A DNA stretch of 60,904 bases from assembly GCA_910578065.1 (NCBI GenBank), contig CAJTPB010000012.1:1-60904 (forward strand), written 5' to 3'. The stretch is from an uncultured Christensenella sp. (GTDB lineage Bacteria > Bacillota > Clostridia > Christensenellales > Borkfalkiaceae). The position numbers and the translations under genes were made by a program. Below the pieces are notes generated by a model that worked only from the letters and a program-made list of their open reading frames with translations, did not search any database and was not told where the DNA came from. Of this stretch, positions 52,201 through 59,716 are shown piece by piece (within the stretch, counting starts at the first letter, position 1; every line of letters starts with the position of its first letter).

Positions 52201-53050
52201 CAAGTTTACCCTCTTTATCGTACAAAATGTACATGTTGGGCTTTTGCGGATCGACAAGCGTTCCGTTCACCGTCCAACCGTACCAATTCCAAGGACCCGA
52301 TTCGCTTCCCGAAGGCGCGTCTTCCGCGCGCACTTTATCTACCTGACCGAATGCAAGCCCGATGGTATCGTCTTTATCGATCATGATATCTTTGTACTGG
52401 ATCATTACTTCAACGGTATAACCGGTATCGGTTCCCGTGGCGCCTTCGTTCAGCGTGCCGTTTAAACCGACTTCGTAATCGATCAAACCGTTCCAGCTTC
52501 CCCAGTTAGAACCCGACCCCTGCATGATACGCGTTTTGCCGTGAATGCCGAGGTTGATTTGGAAATCGTCGCTCTGCGGATTTCTGCCGCCGTCCGCCTT
52601 CGTATCGATGTAAAATTCGATGCTGTCGCCGCGGGTAACCGCGTCGTCGTTGGTTACGCCATAGGTAAGCAGCGTTGTATCTTTTACGTCGAACAGGAAG
52701 AAAAGCGCTTTTTCTCCGCGATACGCCTTTACCGTTACGGCGTCTACCGTTCCGCCCTTGCCGTCGCTCACCTTCTTTCCGTAAGTGAGCAGCGGTTGGG
52801 TGATCGCCTGCCACTGCGCGTCGTCGCCTTTTCCGTCGATGGTAAGTTCGGGTGCGGAATAGTTTCCCTCGTAATCGAACGATCCTCCGCCGGGTTGTTT
52901 ATTGGGATCGTAATCCTGATAAACGTCCTCTTTCGGACCCGTCGGGCCGTCGGGATGATCAGGACCGTTCGGATCCCCGCCGCAGCCGGCGGCAAACGCC
53001 GCAACAGACATTGCAAGCGTTGCTATAAGTGCAATCCCCTTTTTTTTCAT
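49241..53050 (-). CDS. Giant mosaic lipoprotein with alternating CBM9-like and carboxypeptidase-regulatory-like modules
   Basis: A 1269-residue surface lipoprotein (lipobox FAAGC, Cys23) with a Gly/Pro/Asp-rich linker to about 60. A CBM9-like domain follows (about 65-285; SAPELTIDGKGDDAQW, IEFYIDTKADGG). Then come two CarboxypepD_reg-like Ig modules (about 293-465), a second CBM9-like module (about 470-640), three more Ig modules (about 645-885), and two further CBM9-like modules (about 890-1070 and 1075-1255). Repeated phrases are IELFIDTKE, IEVFVDTKHG, FVKPEMTWDYIRIGA and NDWDGW. No catalytic domain was found. AAGGAGG precedes the ATG. Position between the permeases and GH43 genes suggests a glycan-capture scaffold, a Gram-positive analogue of SusE/F-like binding proteins. 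That role is inference. Confidence 0.85.
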   Translation of the reverse strand: MKKKGIALIATLAMSVAAFAAGCGGDPNGPDHPDGPTGPKEDVYQDYDPNKQPGGGSFDYEGNYSAPELTIDGKGDDAQWQAITQPLLTYGKKVSDGKGGTVDAVTVKAYRGEKALFFLFDVKDTTLLTYGVTNDDAVTRGDSIEFYIDTKADGGRNPQSDDFQINLGIHGKTRIMQGSGSNWGSWNGLIDYEVGLNGTLNEGATGTDTGYTVEVMIQYKDIMIDKDDTIGLAFGQVDKVRAEDAPSGSESGPWNWYGWTVNGTLVDPQKPNMYILYDKEGKLVSRDDIAMPPADMAGAVKDKDGNPVAGATATATIGGEEKTATTDETGYFVFEDVDPENDYTVTISKEGYITLTETYTRAELRAANGSIVLKDFIFVSTANLTYTTLTGKVKNIVNGTIGGATVALKGTTVKTTAAADGSFSLTDVPANNGAITFVVSKQGYADSETTVAESALVENGTTALGDVNLSLPAGESGAFGMKSGLFANNNAYFSRTLTGVEIFFEGTNNFNGWIELFIDTKESTAERNATNAQYRLHANGTVEVLNHGGNFKTDGIVWNVYPVDGAGYTAKAFIPYDTLNITPLEAFGISLGQNNGQNDWDGWNRSDMPGVNGEAFVKPEMPTDYVRLGATNALYEANHNNAVIIFTGNAKQGGVTVTVGSNTTKTDARGNWKLIIPATNEALNVVYSKIGYVTQTTAIGAGALSGTYTWNETIELAEQKVTVSGVVTDQDGNRIEGVTVTLTVGSDRKTTTTGSDGTYSFEGVTTYEGISIAFEKEDYAVVAPTSITQEALASAKDNVYTANKQLTSVASVRKIALTGKVIGISGNLEGVTVSVEGKPVTVKTKADGTFTLTDFECVDSEIVFTLNGYIVRSVVFEASDVDQDVTEFALDGDVFLAREYEQLGSAFATKSNAFASFIPYVTRGEKGFEFKFVGAKAFANGHIEVFVDTKHGNGDNARNNTDYRFNLKTDGTVTIENFGGSNTVRPAGMLLEIKGTTTAPEVYFTLPYEFLGVTSTEVIGVSFGQWSNAANDWDGWTLSEEYSDMKGIDGSMFVKPEMTWDYIRIGADNKPFWAIDNDASLLEGYTVHFGQKLDSIHAKVSRDETGITFDFITFGDFGSRGSDLEAVLLYIDTGAPASDWGNDYQYKIVSDGRVASKNDAWWSINDGTSRGNITISRENGVTRFSYKVLFTDIGLAEGTKEAVGFALVEGWLTNDDNATDPNYGGMIFLDGEIRHEMGDAADTATYLRVDQNGNLVVANSNLDVATVKE

Positions 53051-53077
53051 AATTTTCCTCCTTATCTTTACGGGCAA

Positions 53078-53980
53078 TTAGCCCTTTACGCCTGAAATCG
53101 CCAAAGATTCGATAAAGAACTTTTGACAGCTGATATAAATAACGAGCATCGGAATGCTTGAAAGCACCGCACCCGCAAGCGCCATGGGCAGATATTTGCC
53201 CGAAGTGCCCGCGTTAAGCTGACCTAATAAAACTTGCAACGTCATTTGATCTCTGCTCGTCAAATATAAAGACGGTGCAAAATAATCGTTCCAAATTCCG
53301 ACGAACCAAAAAATCACTTGCGCCGCGATCGCCGTTTTGATAAGCGGAAACATGATCGTAAGAAAACAAGTAAAATGGTTTGCGCCGTCGATGCGCGCCG
53401 CCTCGAAATATGCATTCGGAATCCCCCTCATGTACTGAATGAGAAAGAATATCATCGAAACGTTTCCGAAAAAGCCGGGAAGGATCAGCGGCCAAAGGGT
53501 ATCCGTCATTTTCATTGCGTCGAACGCGCGGTATTGCGGAAGCATGAGCGCCGCATACGGCACCATCATTCCGCTCATCAAAAACAACAGCCAAAACGTT
53601 TTATGCTGTAATTTCAGTTTTGCAAAGCTGAACGCCGCCATAGCCGAAACAAACGTACCGATCACGATAACGCTTACTTCGATGAGCACCGTATTTCCGA
53701 GCGCTTTGAAGATAGGGAAATCCGTTCCCGTAAACAGTTCCGCATAGTTCCCGAATACCCACACTTCGGGGAAAAACGTGAATCTTAAAGTTGCTTCGTC
53801 ACCCGTTTTAAACGAACTTAATACCATCCACAAAAACGGAAATACAAGCAGCGCCGCGCCGAATACGATCACCGCGTAGGTAAACACGCGCAAGCAGATT
53901 CGCAGTATTTTAAACGCCGTTTCGCGTTTATCATTTTGGATCGAGAGTTCCGACTGCATGATGTTGGTTTCTTTTTCCAT
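53078..53980 (-). CDS. Sugar ABC transporter permease, MalG type
   Basis: Second membrane subunit of a CUT1 (carbohydrate uptake 1) importer, 300 residues, six membrane helices. The EAA loop is YFEAARIDGANHFTCFLTIMFPLI near residue 190, and the C-terminus ends with the family-typical FFIESLAISGVKG. The ATG at 53980 has GAGGAG upstream and lies 4 nt after the first permease. No ATPase subunit is encoded here; CUT1 systems of Firmicutes often share a distant MsmX-like ATPase. Confidence 0.93.
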   Translation of the reverse strand: MEKETNIMQSELSIQNDKRETAFKILRICLRVFTYAVIVFGAALLVFPFLWMVLSSFKTGDEATLRFTFFPEVWVFGNYAELFTGTDFPIFKALGNTVLIEVSVIVIGTFVSAMAAFSFAKLKLQHKTFWLLFLMSGMMVPYAALMLPQYRAFDAMKMTDTLWPLILPGFFGNVSMIFFLIQYMRGIPNAYFEAARIDGANHFTCFLTIMFPLIKTAIAAQVIFWFVGIWNDYFAPSLYLTSRDQMTLQVLLGQLNAGTSGKYLPMALAGAVLSSIPMLVIYISCQKFFIESLAISGVKG

Positions 53981-53984
53981 CGTC

Positions 53985-54950
53985 TTACTCCTCATAAACC
54001 CATTTGTTTGAAACTTTGAACTGGATCAGCGTGATGATCATAATACATACGGAAAGGAGAATGGATGCGGAAGAAGCGATTCCGTATCCCGCCGCGCCGT
54101 TCGTCCGCTGCTGCCATATGAAAAATACGATCGTCGCCGCGCCCGAATCGCCCTTTGCAAACACCTGCGAATCCGCATACGATTGCAATCCGCCGATCAG
54201 CCCCGTGATCAAAAGGTAGAACGTGACGGGCGTTATCATGGGCAAGGTGATGGAAAAGAACTGCCGCACCTTTCCCGCGCCGTCCAGCGAAGAGGCTTCG
54301 TACAAGTCTTTGGGAACGTTCAGCATGCCCGCAAGGTACAAGATCATCGCCCCGCCCATCGCGTTGAGGGAATTTTTAATGACGATCGCAACTTTTATCA
54401 GCGTATCGTCGCTCAGCCACGGTGTGCTTGCGTGCAGCATATTGTTTAAAAACCCGTTGCTCTGGAAAATGTAACGCCAAACAATGTTCAGCGCAACCGC
54501 GCTCGAAACGGCGGGCAGGTAGTATAAAACTTGAAATACCTTGCTTCCCTTTACGTCGCCCAACCGCAGCAAGCCCGCCAACAACAGACCGAGCGCAATG
54601 CTTACGGGTAAACTCAATAAAAGGAATAACGTATTGCCTACCGATTTGATAAACGCGTTGCCAAGTTCCCCCGGCGTAAACATTCCCGAAAACAAGCTGA
54701 TATAGTGTTGGAATCCGACGAATTCCGATTCTCCGCGCCTGACGAAATAATTCTGAAAGCTGAACACAAACGTGAAGCCCATAGAAATCGCCGTAAACAC
54801 GAGAAACCCGATAATGGGCGGAAGAATAAAGAGAAACGCGATGATATGCTCCCTTCTTTCTACTTTGCTCGTTTTCTTCTTTGTTTTAGGCGTTGCGGGA
54901 GGAGGAAACGCCGTCCTCTCCTCCGCAGCCGTATTTTCTAATTTGTTCAT
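53985..54950 (-). CDS. Sugar ABC transporter permease, MalF type
   Basis: First membrane subunit of the CUT1 importer, 321 residues. A Lys/Pro-rich cytoplasmic N-terminus (about 1-33) precedes six helices; the EAA motif is LYEASSLDGAGKVRQFFSITLPMI near 215-238. It lies 10 nt after the binding protein gene and has GGGGGCG before the ATG. Confidence 0.93.
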   Translation of the reverse strand: MNKLENTAAEERTAFPPPATPKTKKKTSKVERREHIIAFLFILPPIIGFLVFTAISMGFTFVFSFQNYFVRRGESEFVGFQHYISLFSGMFTPGELGNAFIKSVGNTLFLLLSLPVSIALGLLLAGLLRLGDVKGSKVFQVLYYLPAVSSAVALNIVWRYIFQSNGFLNNMLHASTPWLSDDTLIKVAIVIKNSLNAMGGAMILYLAGMLNVPKDLYEASSLDGAGKVRQFFSITLPMITPVTFYLLITGLIGGLQSYADSQVFAKGDSGAATIVFFIWQQRTNGAAGYGIASSASILLSVCIMIITLIQFKVSNKWVYEE

Positions 54951-54960
54951 TCGCGCCCCC

Positions 54961-56424
54961 TTACCCGATCCCGAGTTCGTTGCGCATATCTTTTAACTTC
55001 TTTTGGAATATATCCTTGTACGATTCGCATATCTGCGCCGCAGTTTTCGTGCCCTTCCAAAGTCCTTGCTCGGCAAGGTAATCGGTAAAATCGGTATACC
55101 AGCCGGAAGAATAGGTATAGTAACGGGGGCGCACTTTTCCGCCTACTTTATCCGTTTCGGAAAATCCGTCGATCGTATCCAGCCAAACGGAACGGTCTGC
55201 AGGGTCTTTTCCCGCAAGCAAGCCTTGCGTATCGTTTACGTACTCGTCTTTCGCCATCTCCATAATGTTGGGAACTTGCTGACCGAGTTCGTAGAATTTG
55301 CGCTGCGCCTTTTCGTTCATAGAAAGATATTTTGCAAGACGAAGCGCCGCCTGCGTTTGAACCGCGCTCGCCTTTTTACTGACGCAGTACCCCATAGAAC
55401 CGACCCACGCCGTACTCATGCCGTCGTCTGCGGTGCCGAACTCGCCGTCCGCCCCCGGTCCGTAAGGAACGGGAAGGATATTCGTTGCAAACGGAATATT
55501 AAAGCTCCAAAACTGCGAACAATCCCAAGGGCCCATAAAGCTGAAAATACAGTTGCCGCCCTGGAAACGGGTAAACCCGTCTACGTCTTGCTGCGATTCG
55601 GGGGTCATAACGCCGTCTTTCAACGCAAGATCGGCGCAGAACTGCAAAGCGTCTGCAAAGTTCTTTTCGGTAATGCGTTGCTGGGAAGCGTCGTCGTTAA
55701 AGAAATTTGCGTTGTTCGAATAGATCGCCGCTTCGATTTCGTAATGGGAAATGCCGTACTGCCCGCTCGCAAGCCTGGGAACCAAACTTTTCAGCAGTTT
55801 GCGGAATTCATCCCAAGACATCGGATCTTTCGGATCAAGAAGATCGGAATAGATCTGCTGTTTGTTTAACCCGTTTTTCTCGATTTGGGCGTCGAGCAGC
55901 GTTTTGTTGTAAACAAGGGTAAACGGACCGAGGTCTTTGGGCAAACCGTAAAGTTTTGCCCCCTCGCTCTTACCGAGCAAAGCGGTATCGGGATTGTAAT
56001 AGTATTCGTCTACCGCCTGCGGCCAAATTGCGGAAAGTTCCGCTTCGGTTACGTAAGGGGTAATATCCTTTAACGTATCGTCCGCGACCCATCCGTAAAA
56101 ATCGTAATCGGGCAACATAAAAAGCTGCGGAAGATTGCGGATGCGGCTTTCAAGATTTTGCATATGCACGGTAGCGGTGTTTCCAACGTAAATTACGTTG
56201 ATGTTCTCGTTCCCCTCTTCCGCCATAAACTGATTAACGAGCGTCTGGTAATTACTCTGTTCCGCCAAATCGCCCCAACCCCAGAATTCGATGTCAACTT
56301 TTTGCGTTATGGGCGTTTCGGGCAATATGACCTCATCTCCGTCATCGCTGTCCTTACCGCATGCCGCCAAACAGGTAGCCGCAATAACGCTTGCAACTGC
56401 ACACACCAAAACACGTTTTTTCAT
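54961..56424 (-). CDS. Extracellular solute-binding lipoprotein of the CUT1 sugar importer
   Basis: A 487-residue lipoprotein (lipobox CLAAC, Cys23) of solute-binding protein family 1. Features are IEFWGWGDLAEQSNYQTLVNQF, typical of the first lobe, FQGGNCIFSFMGPWDC for the hinge, and a MNEKAQRKFYELGQQVP C-terminal segment. Ligand cannot be read directly; the neighbouring arabinan/xylan enzymes suggest arabino- or xylo-oligosaccharides. AAGGAGG lies 6 nt before the ATG at 56424. It is the first gene of the operon and is preceded by a 135-nt leader with two palindromes. Confidence 0.93.
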   Translation of the reverse strand: MKKRVLVCAVASVIAATCLAACGKDSDDGDEVILPETPITQKVDIEFWGWGDLAEQSNYQTLVNQFMAEEGNENINVIYVGNTATVHMQNLESRIRNLPQLFMLPDYDFYGWVADDTLKDITPYVTEAELSAIWPQAVDEYYYNPDTALLGKSEGAKLYGLPKDLGPFTLVYNKTLLDAQIEKNGLNKQQIYSDLLDPKDPMSWDEFRKLLKSLVPRLASGQYGISHYEIEAAIYSNNANFFNDDASQQRITEKNFADALQFCADLALKDGVMTPESQQDVDGFTRFQGGNCIFSFMGPWDCSQFWSFNIPFATNILPVPYGPGADGEFGTADDGMSTAWVGSMGYCVSKKASAVQTQAALRLAKYLSMNEKAQRKFYELGQQVPNIMEMAKDEYVNDTQGLLAGKDPADRSVWLDTIDGFSETDKVGGKVRPRYYTYSSGWYTDFTDYLAEQGLWKGTKTAAQICESYKDIFQKKLKDMRNELGIG

Positions 56425-56499
56425 CTTTATCCTCCTTGTCTTATCCTCAGCAATTCGCTCGCTTATATTTACGAATCGCTCAATTCCCATTAAATTCTT

Positions 56500-56522
56500 T
56501 TATCTTACAGTTTGTAAGATAA
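56500..56522. promoter_or_regulatory. Perfect inverted repeat in the operon leader (9-bp arms)
   Basis: TTATCTTAC-agttt-GTAAGATAA lies between the predicted start of transcription and the binding protein gene. A 23-bp site of this form suits a dimeric HTH regulator, such as the ArsR-type protein encoded just upstream. As RNA it is a modest hairpin. Confidence 0.6.
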
Positions 56523-56544
56523 GTTTCGGGGGCGCCCCCGAAAC
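56523..56544. repeat. 22-bp perfect GC-rich palindrome in the operon leader
   Basis: Arms GTTTCGGGGGC and GCCCCCGAAAC join with no spacer and directly abut the neighbouring inverted repeat. It lies about 15-35 nt downstream of the predicted +1. It is far more GC-rich than its surroundings. It could be an operator, an RNA hairpin that stabilises the 5' end, or a remnant of an insertion. Confidence 0.75.
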
Positions 56545-56565
56545 AAATTTTCAATTCTTGTTACA

Positions 56566-56594
56566 ATTATACAGATTATATTTTAACCCGTCAA
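56566..56594 (-). promoter_or_regulatory. Promoter of the 14.6-kb carbohydrate operon
   Basis: Minus strand TTGACG (56594-56589), 17 nt, TATAAT (56571-56566). The next terminator on this strand is at 41896-41930, so the predicted transcript carries eight genes. Confidence 0.8.
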
Positions 56595-56656
56595 TATGGT
56601 TTTTGAAAATTGTAAAAATTCCTGTTTTTGTAACATGAAAGTTGAAGTAATAGCGT

Positions 56657-56685
56657 ATAAAAAAACCGCCTCATCGGACGGTTTT
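56657..56685 (-). terminator. Terminator of the ArsR-type regulator gene
   Basis: A 7-bp AAAACCG/CGGTTTT stem with an inner loop is followed on the minus strand by TTTTTTTATA, just past the regulator stop. Confidence 0.75.
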
Positions 56686-56691
56686 GCTTTT

Positions 56692-57621
56692 TTAATTATA
56701 ATCTACGGCGTACACAAGCCCCTGCGAATAATCCCCGAAATGCTCGCCGAACAAATTGATGCCGCCTTGATGCTTGGCGTCTTTTTTGATTCCTATCCGC
56801 AACGCAATATAGTCGCCCTCTTGCAATTTCAGCTTTTCGATATTCTGCGTGCTTACGGGCGTTTCGTCAAGGAACACGCATTCCTGCGTGATTTTTAACG
56901 ACTTCATCATGCCGTACTGGGTCGAAAAGTCAGACCACCAATCGGGATTCAGCCTGCCCCGTCTTCCGCCGAAATCGCCGGGCGAAACATAAGTTGCAAC
57001 TTCTACGCCGTTTATCCAAAAAGAAATATCGCTTTCCCATTTATTCCTGTAATTGGGCGCTTCGCTGCACAATTCCATACTAAACATTACGGAATTCACC
57101 TGCTTTCCCTTTAACATATAATTGGGTACGCGGTATTCTATATATCCCTTGCTGAACCAAAGAATTTGCGCTTGGTACCTTTCCGGAGAAAAGAACACGC
57201 CCGGCGTATCGTCGGCTATGATAATCCCGCTCGTACTCGCCATACCGCAGCCCGCTTCTATTTCCGCATCGGTAAAACTGCCGATGGGAATATCCATTGA
57301 AAAGATCCTGTGCTCCGCTTGGCGGTTATCCACAAGAAAATCAAACGAAAGATGATCGATCTTGCGGGAAACGATTTTTGCGTTCCCCCGCGTATTCCGT
57401 TTTACGGCTATGTTTATGAATCCCGCTTTGCGAAGGATATTGATGTGAAACGATACCGTCGAAATGGGCAGCTTCAACTTTTTCGCAAGATCGGCAATCG
57501 AATAAGACGAAGTAGAAAGCATCGTCATAATTTTACGGCGCACCGAAGTATTAAGCGCCTGCACGATATCGTTTAAACGCTCTTCTTCATCGATACGAAA
57601 TTGAAAAATCCTATCCGCCAT
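56692..57621 (-). CDS. ArsR-type winged-helix regulator with large C-terminal beta-rich domain
   Basis: A 309-residue protein. The ArsR-like winged helix (about 15-85) reads VRRKIMTMLSTSSYSIADLAKKL, then the recognition helix PISTVSFHINILRKAGF. The rest (about 100-309) is beta-rich with many aromatic residues (VFFSPERYQAQILWFSKGYIEYRVP, SFWINGVEVATYVSPGDFGG) and looks like a jelly roll or similar ligand-binding fold. No ArsR metal-site cysteines are seen in the helices. Related proteins sit beside glycan-use loci in Clostridia, so sugar sensing is likely but unproven. AAAGGGGG precedes the ATG. It has its own promoter with a palindrome in the spacer, suggesting autoregulation. Confidence 0.85.
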   Translation of the reverse strand: MADRIFQFRIDEEERLNDIVQALNTSVRRKIMTMLSTSSYSIADLAKKLKLPISTVSFHINILRKAGFINIAVKRNTRGNAKIVSRKIDHLSFDFLVDNRQAEHRIFSMDIPIGSFTDAEIEAGCGMASTSGIIIADDTPGVFFSPERYQAQILWFSKGYIEYRVPNYMLKGKQVNSVMFSMELCSEAPNYRNKWESDISFWINGVEVATYVSPGDFGGRRGRLNPDWWSDFSTQYGMMKSLKITQECVFLDETPVSTQNIEKLKLQEGDYIALRIGIKKDAKHQGGINLFGEHFGDYSQGLVYAVDYN

Positions 57622-57654
57622 ATTGCCCCCTTTAATATCGATCTTTATAAAATC

Positions 57655-57683
57655 ATTATACACGCAGCGAATCGCTTCGTCAA
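57655..57683 (-). promoter_or_regulatory. Promoter of the ArsR-type regulator with palindrome in spacer
   Basis: Minus strand TTGACG (57683-57678), 17 nt, TATAAT (57660-57655). The spacer contains AGCGA-a-TCGCT (57666-57676), an 11-bp palindrome well placed for repression. Confidence 0.7.
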
Positions 57684-57729
57684 TAAGATTTTAACCGCAA
57701 ATCTTTCTTCTTGTTATACTTTATTTTAT

Positions 57730-59265
57730 TTAATTAGAATTGTTTGCCCTCTTCTGCAATAAAATAGCCCGAACATTCTTTACCTTAAAGAATGTTCGGG
57801 CTTTAAAATTTGGTGCACCGTCTGAAAACAAGGTTGAACTTTCGAGTTCTTCAAGCGATACAATTTCTTCTTTACCGTTTGCGTTATAGACGATTTTCAT
57901 ATAATCGTCGTAAAGGTAAATCGAGTTTATTAAGGTATCAATAATCTTTCGTTTTCCATTCTGCGTGGATATATCTATCTTACGGAAGTTATATAGTGCC
58001 ATTTTGAAATGGTCTTGCGTGAATATCGGTGCTTTTAACTGTTCCTTTGCAATCGCGTCCGTTATTTCTTTTTGTTCTCTTTCAAGGTCGGACAGCCGCT
58101 TTAACAGTATTTCCGTTGCATAACCCTTCTGAACAGCGTTTACAATATTCTCAATCTCTTTTTCTTTTTGCTTTAACTGTTCTTGTAACTTGGGGAGTAG
58201 CGTACTTTCCGAGTATTGCAATTCAAACAGCTTTTCCGAAAGTCTTTCAATCACGCCGTCGTCTTTCAAAAATTCCATTGTCTTGTGGACGATAAAATCT
58301 TCTAACTTGATTTTGCTTACAGCCTTTTTCTCGCACTTATGCTTTTTCTGCCGAACACAAGCATAGTACCGATAAACAACGCCTTTCGTTGCGCTCGTTC
58401 CCGCTTGCGCTACCATCATCGCGCCGCAACGACCACAAAAGAGTTTTGTCGTTAATAAATAATCGTCGTCCGCCGTATGCCTTGCCGGTGCTTTGGAGTT
58501 CTTTGCGAGTTCCAACTGCACGGCGTTAAACAGTTCTTCCGATACAAGCGGCGGCACGCTGTCTTTGATTACCACGCCCATATGAGAATATTCGCCGATA
58601 TAAACTCTGTTCGAGAGCATATATCGAATAGCGTTATATCGTAACTCTTTCCCGTTAGAGCGAGTAACTTTCCGTTCGGACATTATATTATATATCTCTT
58701 TTACGGTCTTTCCGTCGTTGCTTAACTTAAATATCTCGGCAACGATAGGAGCGGCTTTCGGATCTATATCTAACTTGCGTTCCGCATTGATTATGTATCC
58801 AAACGGAGTATTGCCGCCGTTCCATAAACCTTTTAATGCGTTCTCTTTCATACCGCGCGTTACTTTCTCGGCAAGCTCGGCGGAATAGAACTCTGCCATT
58901 CCTTCCAAAACCGATTCAAGGAGTATGCCTTCCGAGCCTTCGGCTATCGTTTCCTTTGCCGATACAACTTTAACACCGTTCTTTCGGAGTAGTGCTTTAT
59001 AATGTGCGCTGTCATAGCGGTTGCGTGAAAAGCGGTCTAACTTCCAAACGATGATACAATCGAAAGCGTGTTTATAGCTGTCCTTTATCATACGCTGAAA
59101 TTCGGGACGGTTATCCGTCTTTGCCGATAACGCTCTATCTATATAATTACCCATAACTTGAATATCGTTATAGGTTGCGTATTCCATACACTCACGGAGC
59201 TGACCTTCAATACTCGCTTCCGTTTGGTTATCGCTTGAATATCTTGCGTAAATGACTGCTCTCAT
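57730..59265 (-). CDS. Large serine recombinase
   Basis: Site-specific recombinase of 511 residues. The resolvase domain (about 1-145) opens MRAVIYARYSSDNQ with the catalytic Ser at 10 or 11, and WKLDRFSRNRYD is present. The recombinase domain (about 155-260) and zinc ribbon with CGRCGAMM and CVRQKKHKC (about 275-315) follow, then a coiled coil (about 340-405). Such enzymes mobilise prophages, integrative elements and cassettes. Its ATG overlaps the stop of the XRE gene as ATGA. The last 20 or so residues are encoded by a perfect 17-bp hairpin that looks like a terminator, so the tail may derive from host sequence at the integration junction. Confidence 0.93.
   Translation of the reverse strand: MRAVIYARYSSDNQTEASIEGQLRECMEYATYNDIQVMGNYIDRALSAKTDNRPEFQRMIKDSYKHAFDCIIVWKLDRFSRNRYDSAHYKALLRKNGVKVVSAKETIAEGSEGILLESVLEGMAEFYSAELAEKVTRGMKENALKGLWNGGNTPFGYIINAERKLDIDPKAAPIVAEIFKLSNDGKTVKEIYNIMSERKVTRSNGKELRYNAIRYMLSNRVYIGEYSHMGVVIKDSVPPLVSEELFNAVQLELAKNSKAPARHTADDDYLLTTKLFCGRCGAMMVAQAGTSATKGVVYRYYACVRQKKHKCEKKAVSKIKLEDFIVHKTMEFLKDDGVIERLSEKLFELQYSESTLLPKLQEQLKQKEKEIENIVNAVQKGYATEILLKRLSDLEREQKEITDAIAKEQLKAPIFTQDHFKMALYNFRKIDISTQNGKRKIIDTLINSIYLYDDYMKIVYNANGKEEIVSLEELESSTLFSDGAPNFKARTFFKVKNVRAILLQKRANNSN
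57766..57802 (-). terminator. 17-bp perfect hairpin inside the recombinase 3' end
   Basis: The arms at 57766-57782 and 57786-57802 pair completely around a 3-nt loop. On the minus strand ATTTTATT follows. It lies within the reading frame, 36 nt before the stop. It looks like an intrinsic terminator placed inside a gene. Confidence 0.7.
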
Positions 59266-59633
59266 TTGTTTTGTTCCCCCATAAGGCGCAAAAGTGTTTC
59301 CTTTAATTGTGTATTTGCAGGCGAGTTCGGGTCAAAGCACATTTCGATTAATTCTTGCATTTGAGTTTGATTTTTCCATACTTTCGGTTGAAAGTCGTAT
59401 AGCTTGCCTTGCGGATTGTCCGTCCTACCGAAGATATAATCAAGCGATACGTCAAAAAAGTCGGCGTACTGCATTAGCACTCCGTAAGGAGGAAACGATT
59501 GACCGCTTTCATAACGAAAGATAGCCGTTTGCTCGATATTATCCAAACAAGCGGCAAGTTTGGCTTGAGATAGCTTTATACCTTCCCGAAGTTCTCTCAT
59601 TCTCTTGGCTACAATGGTAGGCTTTTCTTTCAT
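59262..59633 (-). CDS. XRE-family transcriptional regulator
   Basis: A 123-residue protein with an HTH_3 domain (about 8-65), with LSQAKLAACLDN and AIFRYESGQSFPP, ending in the DYIFGRTD motif common in phage and element repressors. Start MKEK at 59633 has GGAG 7 nt upstream; an ATG four codons earlier is also possible. It is translated together with the recombinase, so it likely represses or times excision. Its promoter is divergent from that of the next gene. Confidence 0.9.
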   Translation of the reverse strand: MKEKPTIVAKRMRELREGIKLSQAKLAACLDNIEQTAIFRYESGQSFPPYGVLMQYADFFDVSLDYIFGRTDNPQGKLYDFQPKVWKNQTQMQELIEMCFDPNSPANTQLKETLLRLMGEQNK

Positions 59634-59661
59634 AGATAACTCCATATATAAAATCGTATTA

Positions 59662-59690
59662 AGTATATCACAAAAATAGATTAAAGTCAA
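59662..59690 (-). promoter_or_regulatory. Promoter of the XRE-recombinase pair
   Basis: Minus strand TTGACT (59690-59685), 17 nt, TATACT (59667-59662). Confidence 0.75.
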
Positions 59691-59716
59691 TAGATTTTTA
59701 TAAATAATCGTAACGC

